From Eubacterium sp. (GTDB lineage Bacteria > Bacillota > Clostridia > Lachnospirales > Lachnospiraceae), in NCBI GenBank assembly GCA_017445525.1, contig JAFSTZ010000115.1, positions 1 through 8,075 on the forward strand: DNA of 8,075 nt, written 5' to 3'. Position 1 is the stretch's first letter. The number at the start of each line of letters is the position of its first letter. Shown here piece after piece: positions 1 to 4,807 of the stretch. The translations under genes and the position numbers were made by a program. The notes beneath the pieces are model-generated. The model did not search any database, was not told the DNA's origin, and saw nothing but the letters and a program-made list of their open reading frames with translations.

Positions 1-458
1 CTCGGTATCTGGAAGGTAACTTTGGATGCGATATCGACAAAATGCCAGTTGCCGGAACCTGCTGAGTTCAGATCAGAGTTCAGTCTTGCAAGTTCATCCG
101 ATGTGACTGTCTGAATGACAGCCTTTGTGGCGGTGCTGTTGCCAAAAGCAGCGTTCAGCTGGTCACTCATGGCCTGACCCAGTCTGTCAACTTCGTTGTC
201 CTGGTATGGCGCAGATGACGGAGTTGCAGTGGCTTCCACGGTTCTGATATCGGGGAAGTTTGCTTTTTTATCTTTACTTCTGTTGTCTCTCAGACGGACA
301 TAACCAAACACACCGTCGTCATCATTGATTGATTCTACAGCTGTATCGGCAGCGGCGGCGGTCTCGTGCGATAGTTCTTTGATGCCGATGTGAGCGGCAA
401 GTATGGTCAATATCAGCAGTATGCTTATCCTCAGTCTTATCCTGTGATTTCCCTTCAT
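1..458 (-). CDS. N-terminal part of an exported or membrane-anchored protein of unknown function (runs off left edge)
   Basis: An open frame of 152 codons reads leftward and is cut by the window edge. I prefer the ATG at 458-456 because GGAG lies 6 nt upstream (465-468); an in-frame ATG at 464-462 abuts the same GGAG with no spacing. The N-terminus is basic (KGNHRIRLR), followed by a hydrophobic stretch at about residues 11-26 (ISILLILTILAAHIGI). This fits a signal peptide or signal anchor, so most of the protein should lie outside the membrane. After it come an Ala-rich patch, an acidic patch (NDDDG), and a Thr/Ala/Ser/Pro-rich linker near residues 74-84. A more structured segment begins near residue 88. 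No cysteine, lipobox or catalytic motif is visible. It is divergent from the STAS gene. I do not recognise the family; the C-terminal domain that would identify it lies outside the window. Confidence 0.75.
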   Translation of the reverse strand, partial: MKGNHRIRLRISILLILTILAAHIGIKELSHETAAAADTAVESINDDDGVFGYVRLRDNRSKDKKANFPDIRTVEATATPSSAPYQDNEVDRLGQAMSDQLNAAFGNSTATKAVIQTVTSDELARLNSDLNSAGSGNWHFVDIASKVTFQIP

Positions 459-502
459 ATGCATCTCCTAAAGTGCGAATTTGCCAAATGTGAACCGTGA
501 TT

Positions 503-576
503 TCGTTACTTTTACGGCTGCCACTCCACATGCAGAGACTTTGTGGATAGTAACGATTTTTCTTCATATGATTATA
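503..576 (-). promoter_or_regulatory. Putative promoter -10 and structured leader for the leftward gene
   Basis: On the minus strand there is a perfect TATAAT at 576-571, which would place the transcript start near 564 and give a leader of about 105 nt. No convincing -35 lies 17 bp upstream (it reads AACGCT). The leader can fold as nested pairs: TCGTTACT (556-549) with AGTAACGA (510-503), enclosing CCACA/TGTGG (546-542 with 530-526). The pairing is seen; a regulatory role is inference. A weak promoter needing an activator is one reading. Confidence 0.3.
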
Positions 577-586
577 TCGGCAGGTT

Positions 587-604
587 GTGTCACAGCGTTG
601 ACAC
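587..604. promoter_or_regulatory. Dyad GTGTCA-N6-TGACAC between divergent genes (possible operator)
   Basis: A perfect 6-6-6 inverted repeat sits about 11 bp upstream of the leftward -10 and about 22 bp upstream of the rightward -35 candidate. That position suits a regulator binding site serving both divergent promoters. No known operator consensus is recognised. Confidence 0.3.
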
Positions 605-625
605 GAAAGAAAAAATAAAAAAGTC

Positions 626-654
626 TTGTATTTTTCTTTTAGATTTGGTATAAT
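626..654 (+). promoter_or_regulatory. Sigma-A-type promoter for the STAS / ATP-binding gene pair
   Basis: A perfect TATAAT at 649-654 carries an extended -10 dinucleotide (TG at 646-647). A partial -35, TTGTAT (626-631), lies exactly 17 bp upstream. Transcription would start near 661, leaving about 70 nt of leader before the ATG at 731. Confidence 0.65.
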
Positions 655-730
655 GCTTATGTTTGAAATATGTAAAAGTTCGGACAGCTATTCCGGTTGC
701 CCGAAAACAGAGCGTTCAAAGGAGGAAATC

Positions 731-1027
731 ATGACTATTACAAAAAGCGGACAGGCACCTGAAGTAACCATAGCTCTTGAGGGAAGGCTTGATACTACAA
801 CCGCACCTGATCTTGAGAAAGAGGTTCAGACTTCACTTGAAGGAGTAAAATCACTTACTTTTGATCTTAATGCTCTTGAGTATATCTCATCTGCAGGCCT
901 CAGAGTTCTTCTTTCTGCACAGAAGATCATGAATAAGCAGGGGGAGATGACGATCGTTGGGGCGAATGACGCCATCATGGAAGTATTCGAGGTTACCGGA
1001 TTTGTTGATATTCTGAACATAGCGTAA
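731..1027 (+). CDS. STAS-domain anti-sigma factor antagonist (RsbV/SpoIIAA type)
   Basis: A 98-residue single-domain STAS protein, the usual family length. In partner switching, the unphosphorylated antagonist binds a serine-kinase/anti-sigma protein and frees its target; kinase phosphorylation of one serine stops this. The motif YISSAGLR (residues 51-58) matches the phosphorylation loop of SpoIIAA (DSSGL), so Ser54 is the likely phospho-acceptor. The first Ser of the pair (Ser53) replaces the usual Asp. The N-terminal strand VTIALEGRLDTTTAP is also typical. The frame stays open back to 626, but the ATG at 731 is chosen: AAAGGAGG (718-725) lies 5 nt upstream and family homology starts there. 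It is followed 18 bp later by its predicted kinase partner and shares its promoter. Paralogues with other roles (RsbS, BtrV) cannot be excluded. Confidence 0.93.
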   Translation: MTITKSGQAPEVTIALEGRLDTTTAPDLEKEVQTSLEGVKSLTFDLNALEYISSAGLRVLLSAQKIMNKQGEMTIVGANDAIMEVFEVTGFVDILNIA

Positions 1028-1045
1028 TTACAAAGAGAGCTGTTT

Positions 1046-1453
1046 ATGGGTGAAGAATTAAAGATTTCTGCTGATGTTGCTAATCTCGATCAGGTATTGG
1101 AGTTTGTCGAGACTCGTCTTGAGGCTCATGACGCTTCCATGAAGTCGATTACCCAGATCAGTATAGCGGTGGAAGAGATTTATGTAAATATCGCACATTA
1201 TGCATACGGTGATTCTACGGGGGATGCTACTATACAGGTGTCCTTTGATGATCGTGTGTTTGTTATTACGTTTATTGATACCGGTATGCCATATGATCCT
1301 TTGGCAAAGCCTGATCCGGATATCACGCTTTCCGTTGAGGAGCGTGAGATCGGCGGCCTTGGCATTTATATGGTTAAGAAGAGTATGGATGACGTGATAT
1401 ACAAGAGAGATGGCGACAGGAATGTTCTCACTCTCAAAAAGTCTATAGACTGA
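1046..1453 (+). CDS. RsbW/SpoIIAB-like ATP-binding protein (GHKL serine kinase, putative anti-sigma factor)
   Basis: A 135-residue HATPase_c-type protein. Visible Bergerat-fold motifs are the N box AVEEIYVNIAHYAY (residues 41-54, with Glu44 as likely catalytic base and Asn48 as Mg ligand), the G1 box DTG (78-80), and a G2-like GGLGIYMVKKSMD (103-115). Such proteins phosphorylate the STAS partner and bind a sigma factor or other target. The start at 1046 has only a weak purine-rich AGAGAG (1034-1039) upstream. The 18-bp gap after the STAS gene suggests co-transcription. No sigma factor gene follows, unlike spoIIA or sigB operons, so the target is unknown. The sequence is more divergent than SpoIIAB, and the spoIIAB label is not supported. 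A PP2C-type phosphatase would be expected elsewhere in the genome. Confidence 0.9.
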   Translation: MGEELKISADVANLDQVLEFVETRLEAHDASMKSITQISIAVEEIYVNIAHYAYGDSTGDATIQVSFDDRVFVITFIDTGMPYDPLAKPDPDITLSVEEREIGGLGIYMVKKSMDDVIYKRDGDRNVLTLKKSID

Positions 1454-1476
1454 TCTGAGTCGGTAGAGAGTTTTTT
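1442..1476 (+). terminator. Putative intrinsic terminator of the partner-switch operon
   Basis: The hairpin overlaps the stop codon of the ATP-binding gene. TCTAT (1442-1446) pairs with GTAGA (1463-1467, one U-G), then an A/G mismatch, then GACT (1448-1451) pairs with AGTC (1458-1461) around a 6-nt loop. Six Ts follow at 1471-1476 after a 3-nt gap. The AT-rich, interrupted stem makes this moderate at best, and read-through into pyrG is possible. Confidence 0.45.
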
Positions 1477-1497
1477 GAAGTACTTGTACCGGGTTAT

Positions 1498-1526
1498 GTA
1501 TCGGTAACAGTTTGTTTTTGTATAGT
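1498..1526 (+). promoter_or_regulatory. Candidate pyrG promoter
   Basis: TATAGT at 1521-1526 is the best -10 in the 150-bp gap. The surrounding 16 nt match the hpf -10 region at all but three positions. The hexamer 17 bp upstream (GTATCG, 1498-1503) is poor. Transcription would begin near 1533, just ahead of the leader hairpin. Confidence 0.35.
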
Positions 1527-1552
1527 ATATACACATCTGGTGATGAGCTTAT

Positions 1553-1588
1553 GGGAGCACCGTTTATGCGGTGCTTCTTAGGTTTTTT
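1553..1588 (+). promoter_or_regulatory. pyrG leader hairpin with downstream T-tract (candidate attenuator)
   Basis: GGGAGCACCG (1553-1562) pairs with CGGTGCTTCT (1569-1578) as a 10-bp stem with two G-U pairs and a 6-nt loop. A T-rich stretch ending in six Ts (1583-1588) follows. The hairpin lies in the leader, just before the pyrG ribosome binding site (AGGAAAGGA, 1589-1597). A short upstream GGTG (1539-1542) could pair with CACC (1558-1561) and compete with the 5' arm. In Bacillus and Lactococcus, pyrG is controlled by CTP-sensitive attenuation using transcript slippage at a 5' GGGC start. No such start is seen here, so any attenuation would work differently. Confidence 0.4.
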
Positions 1589-1604
1589 AGGAAAGGATTA
1601 TGTT

Positions 1605-3212
1605 ATGGCTGTTAAGTACGTATTTGTTACAGGAGGAGTGGTTTCCGGACTTGGGAAGGGTATCACGGCTGCATCTCTGGGACGTCTGTTGAAGATGAGA
1701 GGTTATCAGGTTACGATGCAGAAGTTCGATCCTTATATAAATATCGACCCGGGCACCATGAATCCGATACAGCACGGCGAAGTGTTCGTGACTGACGACG
1801 GAGCAGAGACCGATCTGGATCTCGGACACTATGAGAGGTTTATCGACGAGAGTCTTACCAAGCAGAGTAACGTAACGACAGGTAAGGTTTACTGGTCGGT
1901 GCTTTCAAAGGAGCGTCGCGGAGATTATGGCGGCGGCACAGTGCAGGTAATCCCGCATATCACCAATGAGTTAAAAAGCAGATTCTATAGAAATGATGGC
2001 TGCAAGGATACTCAGATCGCTATCATCGAGGTCGGCGGTACCGTCGGCGATATCGAGAGTCAGCCGTTTTTGGAGGCTATACGTCAGTTTCAGCTCGATA
2101 TCGGCAAGGAGAATGCCATCATCATCCATGTTACGCTTGTTCCGTATCTCAGAACCTCTGAGGAACTGAAGTCCAAGCCTACCCAGCAGAGTGTTAAGGA
2201 ACTGCAGGGGATGGGGATCCAGCCCGACATGGTAGTCTGCAGGACGGAGATCCCTCTTGACAAGTCCATAAGGGACAAGATATCACTTTTCTGTAACATC
2301 CCGACAAATCATGTTATACAGAACCTTGATGTGGAGACTCTTTATGAGGTTCCGCTTGCCATGGAGGAGGAGGGGCTCGCTCAGATCGCATGTAAGTGTC
2401 TGCATCTTGACTGCCCCGAGCCTGAGATCGAAGAGTGGCAGCATATGGTAGACAATATCAAAAATGTCAAGAAGGATGTCACGGTTGCTCTGGTAGGTAA
2501 GTATACAGCTCTTCATGACGCGTATATCAGTGTTGTGGAGGCATTGAAGCACGGTGGATACGCTCACAAGGTAAATGTTGAGATCAAGTGGGTAGACTCC
2601 GAGGAAGTTACGGATGCTACGGTAGATGATTTCCTGAAGGATGTTAGCGGTATCATCGTACCGGGAGGTTTCGGTGAGAGAGGTACCGAGGGGATCATCA
2701 GATCCATCCAGTATGCCAGGGAGAATGATGTTCCGTTCCTTGGGCTTTGCCTCGGAATGCAGCTTGGTATAGTTGAGTTTGCAAGACATGTGATCGGGTG
2801 GAACGATGCACACAGTGCAGAGCTTGATCCGTCAACGACGCATCCCGTCATACATCTGATGCCGGATCAGGATGGAGTGGAAGACATCGGTGGAACCCTG
2901 AGACTTGGTTCTTATCCCTGTACACTGCGAAAGGATTCCAAGGCATTTGAGCTCTATGGCAGCGAGGAGATAAAGGAGCGCCATAGGCATCGTTATGAGG
3001 TAAACAATTATTACAGAGATGATCTCGAGAAACACGGTATGATGCTTTCCGGTCTTTCACCGGACAACAGGATAGTAGAGATGATGGAGATACCTTCACA
3101 TCCGTGGTATGTTGCCACGCAGGCACATCCTGAGTTTAAATCAAGACCTAACAGACCGCATCCTTTATTTAAGGGATTTGTCGGTGCAGCGCTGAAATAT
3201 GAGGATAAATGA
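1605..3212 (+). CDS. pyrG: CTP synthase (glutamine-hydrolysing)
   Basis: PyrG makes CTP from UTP, ATP and glutamine, the last step of de novo pyrimidine nucleotide synthesis, as a cytosolic tetramer. The 535 residues match the family length. The N-terminal synthetase domain has the P-loop [10 protein letters not shown] (residues 10-19, Lys18), the DLGHYERF segment (Asp72) and [12 protein letters not shown] (Glu142), the Mg/nucleotide-binding acids. The C-terminal class I glutaminase domain shows the oxyanion loop PGGFGERG (353-360), nucleophile Cys382 in GLCLGMQ, and His508/Glu510 in AHPEF. All key residues are present. The frame stays open upstream to a TTG at 1512, but the ATG at 1605 is chosen: AAAGGA lies about 8 nt upstream and [11 protein letters not shown] is the canonical N-terminus. 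The stop overlaps a tiny downstream ORF (ATGA). Confidence 0.98.
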   Translation: MAVKYVFVTGGVVSGLGKGITAASLGRLLKMRGYQVTMQKFDPYINIDPGTMNPIQHGEVFVTDDGAETDLDLGHYERFIDESLTKQSNVTTGKVYWSVLSKERRGDYGGGTVQVIPHITNELKSRFYRNDGCKDTQIAIIEVGGTVGDIESQPFLEAIRQFQLDIGKENAIIIHVTLVPYLRTSEELKSKPTQQSVKELQGMGIQPDMVVCRTEIPLDKSIRDKISLFCNIPTNHVIQNLDVETLYEVPLAMEEEGLAQIACKCLHLDCPEPEIEEWQHMVDNIKNVKKDVTVALVGKYTALHDAYISVVEALKHGGYAHKVNVEIKWVDSEEVTDATVDDFLKDVSGIIVPGGFGERGTEGIIRSIQYARENDVPFLGLCLGMQLGIVEFARHVIGWNDAHSAELDPSTTHPVIHLMPDQDGVEDIGGTLRLGSYPCTLRKDSKAFELYGSEEIKERHRHRYEVNNYYRDDLEKHGMMLSGLSPDNRIVEMMEIPSHPWYVATQAHPEFKSRPNRPHPLFKGFVGAALKYEDK

Positions 3213-3325
3213 TGTCGTTTATTGATGTCAGCATAGAAGCTGAGTTGTACGACAACTTAAAAATCGAACGGGTGTATGTAGACAGGAGTAGAGTAATCGA
3301 GAATAAAAGTTATCCACATTTTTAG
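3209..3325 (+). CDS. Small ORF (38 aa) translationally coupled to pyrG, unknown or remnant
   Basis: The ATG at 3209 overlaps the pyrG stop in an ATGA arrangement, with GAGG (3201-3204) 4 nt upstream, so reinitiating ribosomes could translate it. It encodes [18 protein letters not shown] followed by [20 protein letters not shown] and a TAG stop. It is charged, without a membrane segment or cysteine. The segment [10 protein letters not shown] loosely recalls the start of Gram-positive DNA polymerase III PolC, so it could be a truncated gene remnant. That is a weak impression, not an alignment. Its last codons contain a perfect DnaA-box 9-mer. It may equally be a chance ORF. Confidence 0.35.
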   Translation: MMSFIDVSIEAELYDNLKIERVYVDRSRVIENKSYPHF

Positions 3326-3379
3326 TCCGTATTTATCATACAATCCGACTTGTTAACAAAATTATAAACATTATCCACT
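3310..3379 (+). promoter_or_regulatory. Cluster of DnaA-box-like 9-mers in an AT-rich gap
   Basis: A perfect DnaA box TTATCCACA lies at 3310-3318. TTATAAACA (3362-3370) is directly followed by TTATCCACT (3371-3379), each one base off the relaxed consensus TTATNCACA. All three face the same way, and the 52-bp offset from the first to the second is close to five helical turns. Surrounding sequence (about 3300-3470) is very AT-rich and includes the palindrome TTGTTAACAA (3350-3359). A hairpin, CTAAAGTC/GATTTTAG (3378-3397), overlaps the last box. No dnaA, dnaN or replication gene is near. DnaA titration or regulation is inference. Confidence 0.4.
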
Positions 3380-3425
3380 AAAGTCGACTGATTTTAGACT
3401 TGTTATTTAATCATTTACAATTCGT

Positions 3426-3463
3426 AAAGTTTAGTTGAGATGTCAGACAACTAACGCTTTTTT
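3426..3463 (+). terminator. Probable intrinsic terminator downstream of pyrG
   Basis: TTAGTTG (3431-3437) pairs perfectly with CAACTAA (3448-3454) around a 10-nt loop. Outer pairing AAAG (3426-3429) with CTTT (3457-3460) extends it across a small internal loop. A run of six Ts (3458-3463) follows. The stem is AT-rich, so it is a plausible but not strong terminator for the pyrG transcript. Confidence 0.5.
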
Positions 3464-3504
3464 AAGAAGATTTGTGTTGAAAAGTTACTATTTACGCCCG
3501 GATC

Positions 3505-3518
3505 ACACCTATAGGTGT
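3505..3518. repeat. Perfect 14-bp palindrome ACACCTATAGGTGT
   Basis: A perfectly self-complementary 14-mer in the gap before hpf, about 70 bp upstream of the hpf -35. It is followed by TGTATACGGATG, close to the TGTACGGATG just after the hpf transcription start. Its form suits a dimeric regulator site. The rest of 3464-3588 holds no gene I can support, only short direct repeats (GGATGC at 3523 and 3537). Confidence 0.4.
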
Positions 3519-3567
3519 ATACGGATGCAAGCATAGGATGCCCTTTGTGTATGCCTCAGCGGTAGAT

Positions 3568-3592
3568 GCAACTTTTTTCAAAAAAATGTTGC
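3568..3592. repeat. Inverted repeat overlapping the hpf -35
   Basis: GCAAC (3568-3572) and GTTGC (3588-3592) enclose six Ts, a C and seven As, giving a nearly perfect 25-bp palindrome. Its right arm covers most of the hpf -35 hexamer (3589-3594). A protein bound here, or cruciform extrusion, would compete with RNA polymerase. The T-run could alternatively end an upstream transcript. Confidence 0.4.
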
Positions 3593-3617
3593 CGATTTGG
3601 GAGATTTATAGTATACT
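3589..3617 (+). promoter_or_regulatory. Sigma-A-type promoter of hpf
   Basis: TTGCCG (3589-3594) and TATACT (3612-3617) are separated by exactly 17 bp. The expected start near 3624 gives a leader of about 58 nt. That leader contains a hairpin, TACGGAT (3629-3635) with ATCCGTA (3647-3653) plus two flanking pairs, with an 11-nt loop. The hairpin ends 11 nt before the ribosome binding site. Confidence 0.75.
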
Positions 3618-3681
3618 ATATACAAGTGTACGGATGTCGTGCGGATATCCGTATAGATTAATGGGAAAAGGAGACTTGCTT

Positions 3682-4209
3682 ATGAATCTTGTAGTCAGCG
3701 GAAAGAATATCGACGTAACAGAGGGGCTGCGCTCGGCTGTTGAAGAAAAGATCGGTAAGCTGGAGCGTTATTTCAATGAGAGTACGGAGGTTCATGTTAC
3801 ACTCAGTACAGAGAAGAGTCGTCAGAAGATCGAGGTTACTATCCCTATGAAGGGCACCATCATCCGTGCAGAGGAGACCAGTACGGATATGTATGTTTCC
3901 ATCGATTTGGTTGAAGAGGTTATAGAGAGGCAGCTTCGCAAGTATAAGAACAAGCTTCTCGATAAAGAGCAGAATGCCGCTCAGCTCTCAAAGAGCTTTA
4001 TCGATGAGGACGCTTTTGATGAGGAAGAGATCGAGATCATCAGGTCAAAGCGTTTTGCCATGAAACCGATGGATCCCGAGGAGGCTTGCGTACAGATGGA
4101 GCTTTTGGGACACAACTTCTTCGTTTTCAGAAACGCAGACACTGAGGAGGTCAATGTCGTTTACAAGCGTAAGGGATCGACATACGGACTTATCGAGCCG
4201 GACTTCTGA
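3682..4209 (+). CDS. hpf: Ribosome hibernation promoting factor, long form
   Basis: The 175 residues fit long HPF of Firmicutes, which binds the 30S subunit and dimerises ribosomes into inactive 100S particles in stationary phase or starvation. The N-terminal S30AE domain spans about residues 1-95 (MNLVVSGKNIDVTEGLR, KIGKLERYF, basic stretch EKSRQKIEV). An acidic linker follows (about 105-120, DEDAFDEEEIEII). The conserved C-terminal dimerisation domain starts at RSKRFAMKPMDPEEA (121-135) and ends YGLIEPDF. The frame is open upstream to 3538, but the ATG at 3682 is chosen: AAAGGAG (3667-3673) sits 8 nt upstream and homology starts here. An earlier start would lie upstream of the predicted transcription start. 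It is monocistronic, with its own promoter and terminator. Confidence 0.97.
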   Translation: MNLVVSGKNIDVTEGLRSAVEEKIGKLERYFNESTEVHVTLSTEKSRQKIEVTIPMKGTIIRAEETSTDMYVSIDLVEEVIERQLRKYKNKLLDKEQNAAQLSKSFIDEDAFDEEEIEIIRSKRFAMKPMDPEEACVQMELLGHNFFVFRNADTEEVNVVYKRKGSTYGLIEPDF

Positions 4210-4239
4210 TCGGTGTACAGAGATTAATGGTAATCTATT

Positions 4240-4265
4240 AAGGGACGCATATATGCGTCCCTTTT
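4240..4265 (+). terminator. Strong intrinsic terminator of hpf
   Basis: A perfect 24-nt palindrome at 4240-4263 (AAGGGACGCAT arm) is followed by Ts through 4265. Its flanking As and Ts let it act in both directions, which suits the convergent arrangement with yfbR. A smaller hairpin, AGATTA-atgg-TAATCT (4221-4236), precedes it. Confidence 0.85.
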
Positions 4266-4527
4266 GATTGTTTAATGATACTAATAACGCTTGCAAATGA
4301 CAATCATACACGGACAACGGACACGAGTGTACTAAACTCATGCTAACTTTTGATGATCATGTGTGTCACTGCGGAACTCACTCGTTTCATGCGTGCTACG
4401 CACTTTGAAACTTCGTTCAGACAGGTCCTCGTGACACACATCAAAAGTCACCATTCGTTAAGTGCACTCGGCAATGTTGTCCTTAGTATGATTTCATTTA
4501 CAAGCTTTTTTAGTCTAATTAAAGATC
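4266..4527 (+). repeat. Long structured inverted repeat, copy 1 (candidate structured RNA or palindromic element)
   Basis: The segment folds almost end to end. Outer arm pairs include TTTAAT (4271-4276) with ATTAAA (4518-4523), ACTAA (4280) with TTAGT (4510), GCTTG (4289) with CAAGC (4501), AAATGA (4295) with TCATTT (4494), AATCATAC (4302) with GTATGATT (4486), GGACAAC (4312) with GTTGTCC (4476), and CGAGTGTACT (4324) with AGTGCACTCG (4461, one G-U). The core is ACTTTTGATG (4346-4355)/CATCAAAAGT (4439-4448), a 6-nt bulge ATCATG, then TGTGTCAC (4362-4369)/GTGACACA (4431-4438). An internal loop follows: TGCGGAACTCACTC (4370-4383) facing TTCGTTCAGACAGGTCCTC (4412-4430). The apex pairs GTTTCA/TGAAAC and TGCGT/ACGCA with loop GCT. 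The strand is assigned from the loop motif. No coding potential is supported and no family is recognised. Confidence 0.8.
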
Positions 4528-4761
4528 GATGGGAGAAAGTATCCTGCACCGAGACATAGGTATGCCGAAGCTCGCAGCGACAGATATGTGATGATACACG
4601 ATCCGAGGACCTGTTTGAGCGTAGATACGAAACACGAAGTGTGCACGTATCAAGCGAGTTCCGCAGGATCGTGTGCGATCATCATCACATAAATCTGGAG
4701 CAAAGAGTGATTCGTGCGTACCGCTAATGCGAAGGGGCAGGAGCTTATCTCACATCGATCT
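4523..4761 (-). repeat. Long structured inverted repeat, copy 2, inverted relative to copy 1
   Basis: Outer arms pair as AGATCGATG (4523-4531) with CATCGATCT (4753-4761), GAGA (4533) with TCTC (4748), TCCTGC (4542) with GCAGGA (4737), GGTATGC plus CGAA (4559-4569) with TTCG-T-GCGTACC (4711-4722), and CAGAT (4581) with ATCTG (4693). Read on the minus strand, the core is ATGTGATGAT (4690-4681), a 6-nt bulge GATCGC, then ACACGATCC (4674-4666). The loop is TGCGGAACTCGCTT (4665-4652) facing TACGCTCAAACAGGTCCTC (4623-4605). The apex pairs GATACG/CGTATC and ACAC/GTGT with loop TTC. The two loop strands match copy 1 at 12 of 14 and 16 of 19 positions, whereas the helices differ. It lies directly downstream of yfbR in the same orientation and abuts copy 1. 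Confidence 0.78.
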
Positions 4762-4807
4762 GTAGTAGATCAAAAAAGTACTATAAAACAAATTAGGGAG
4801 CAATCTA

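Noticed and set aside
322..567. 81-codon minus-strand ORF beginning MKKNRYYPQS
   Set aside because: It overlaps the leader and the first part of the exported-protein gene in another frame, has no family resemblance, and lacks a good ribosome binding site. The frame with a signal sequence and GGAG at 6 nt is the real one.
731..1453. spoIIAA-spoIIAB of the sporulation operon
   Set aside because: No sigF follows, and the ATP-binding protein is more divergent than SpoIIAB; only the general partner-switch label is supported.
1058..1534. 158-codon minus-strand ORF opposite the RsbW-like gene
   Set aside because: Antisense shadow of a gene with clear GHKL motifs; no ribosome binding site and no recognisable motif.
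3300..3480. Chromosomal or plasmid replication origin
   Set aside because: Only one perfect DnaA box is present, there is no dnaA, dnaN or rep gene, and both flanks are housekeeping genes. A DnaA-box cluster is as far as the evidence goes.
3464..3588. A raiA-type structured RNA upstream of hpf
   Set aside because: raiA RNAs are associated with this gene in Clostridia, but I could not recognise conserved raiA features here, only short palindromes. A covariance-model search would decide.
3538..3681. N-terminal extension of HPF from an upstream in-frame ATG at 3538
   Set aside because: It would read through the promoter (3589-3617) and precede the likely transcript start. Homology and the AAAGGAG site support 3682.
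4350..4559. 69-codon plus-strand ORF across the intergenic hairpins
   Set aside because: It lies wholly within the long inverted repeats, has no ribosome binding site or protein-like composition, and its bases are explained by stem pairing.
4266..4761. 6S RNA
   Set aside because: A long hairpin with a central bubble invites the comparison, but the two inverted copies, short apical helix, loop sequence and lack of a promoter do not fit 6S RNA as I know it.
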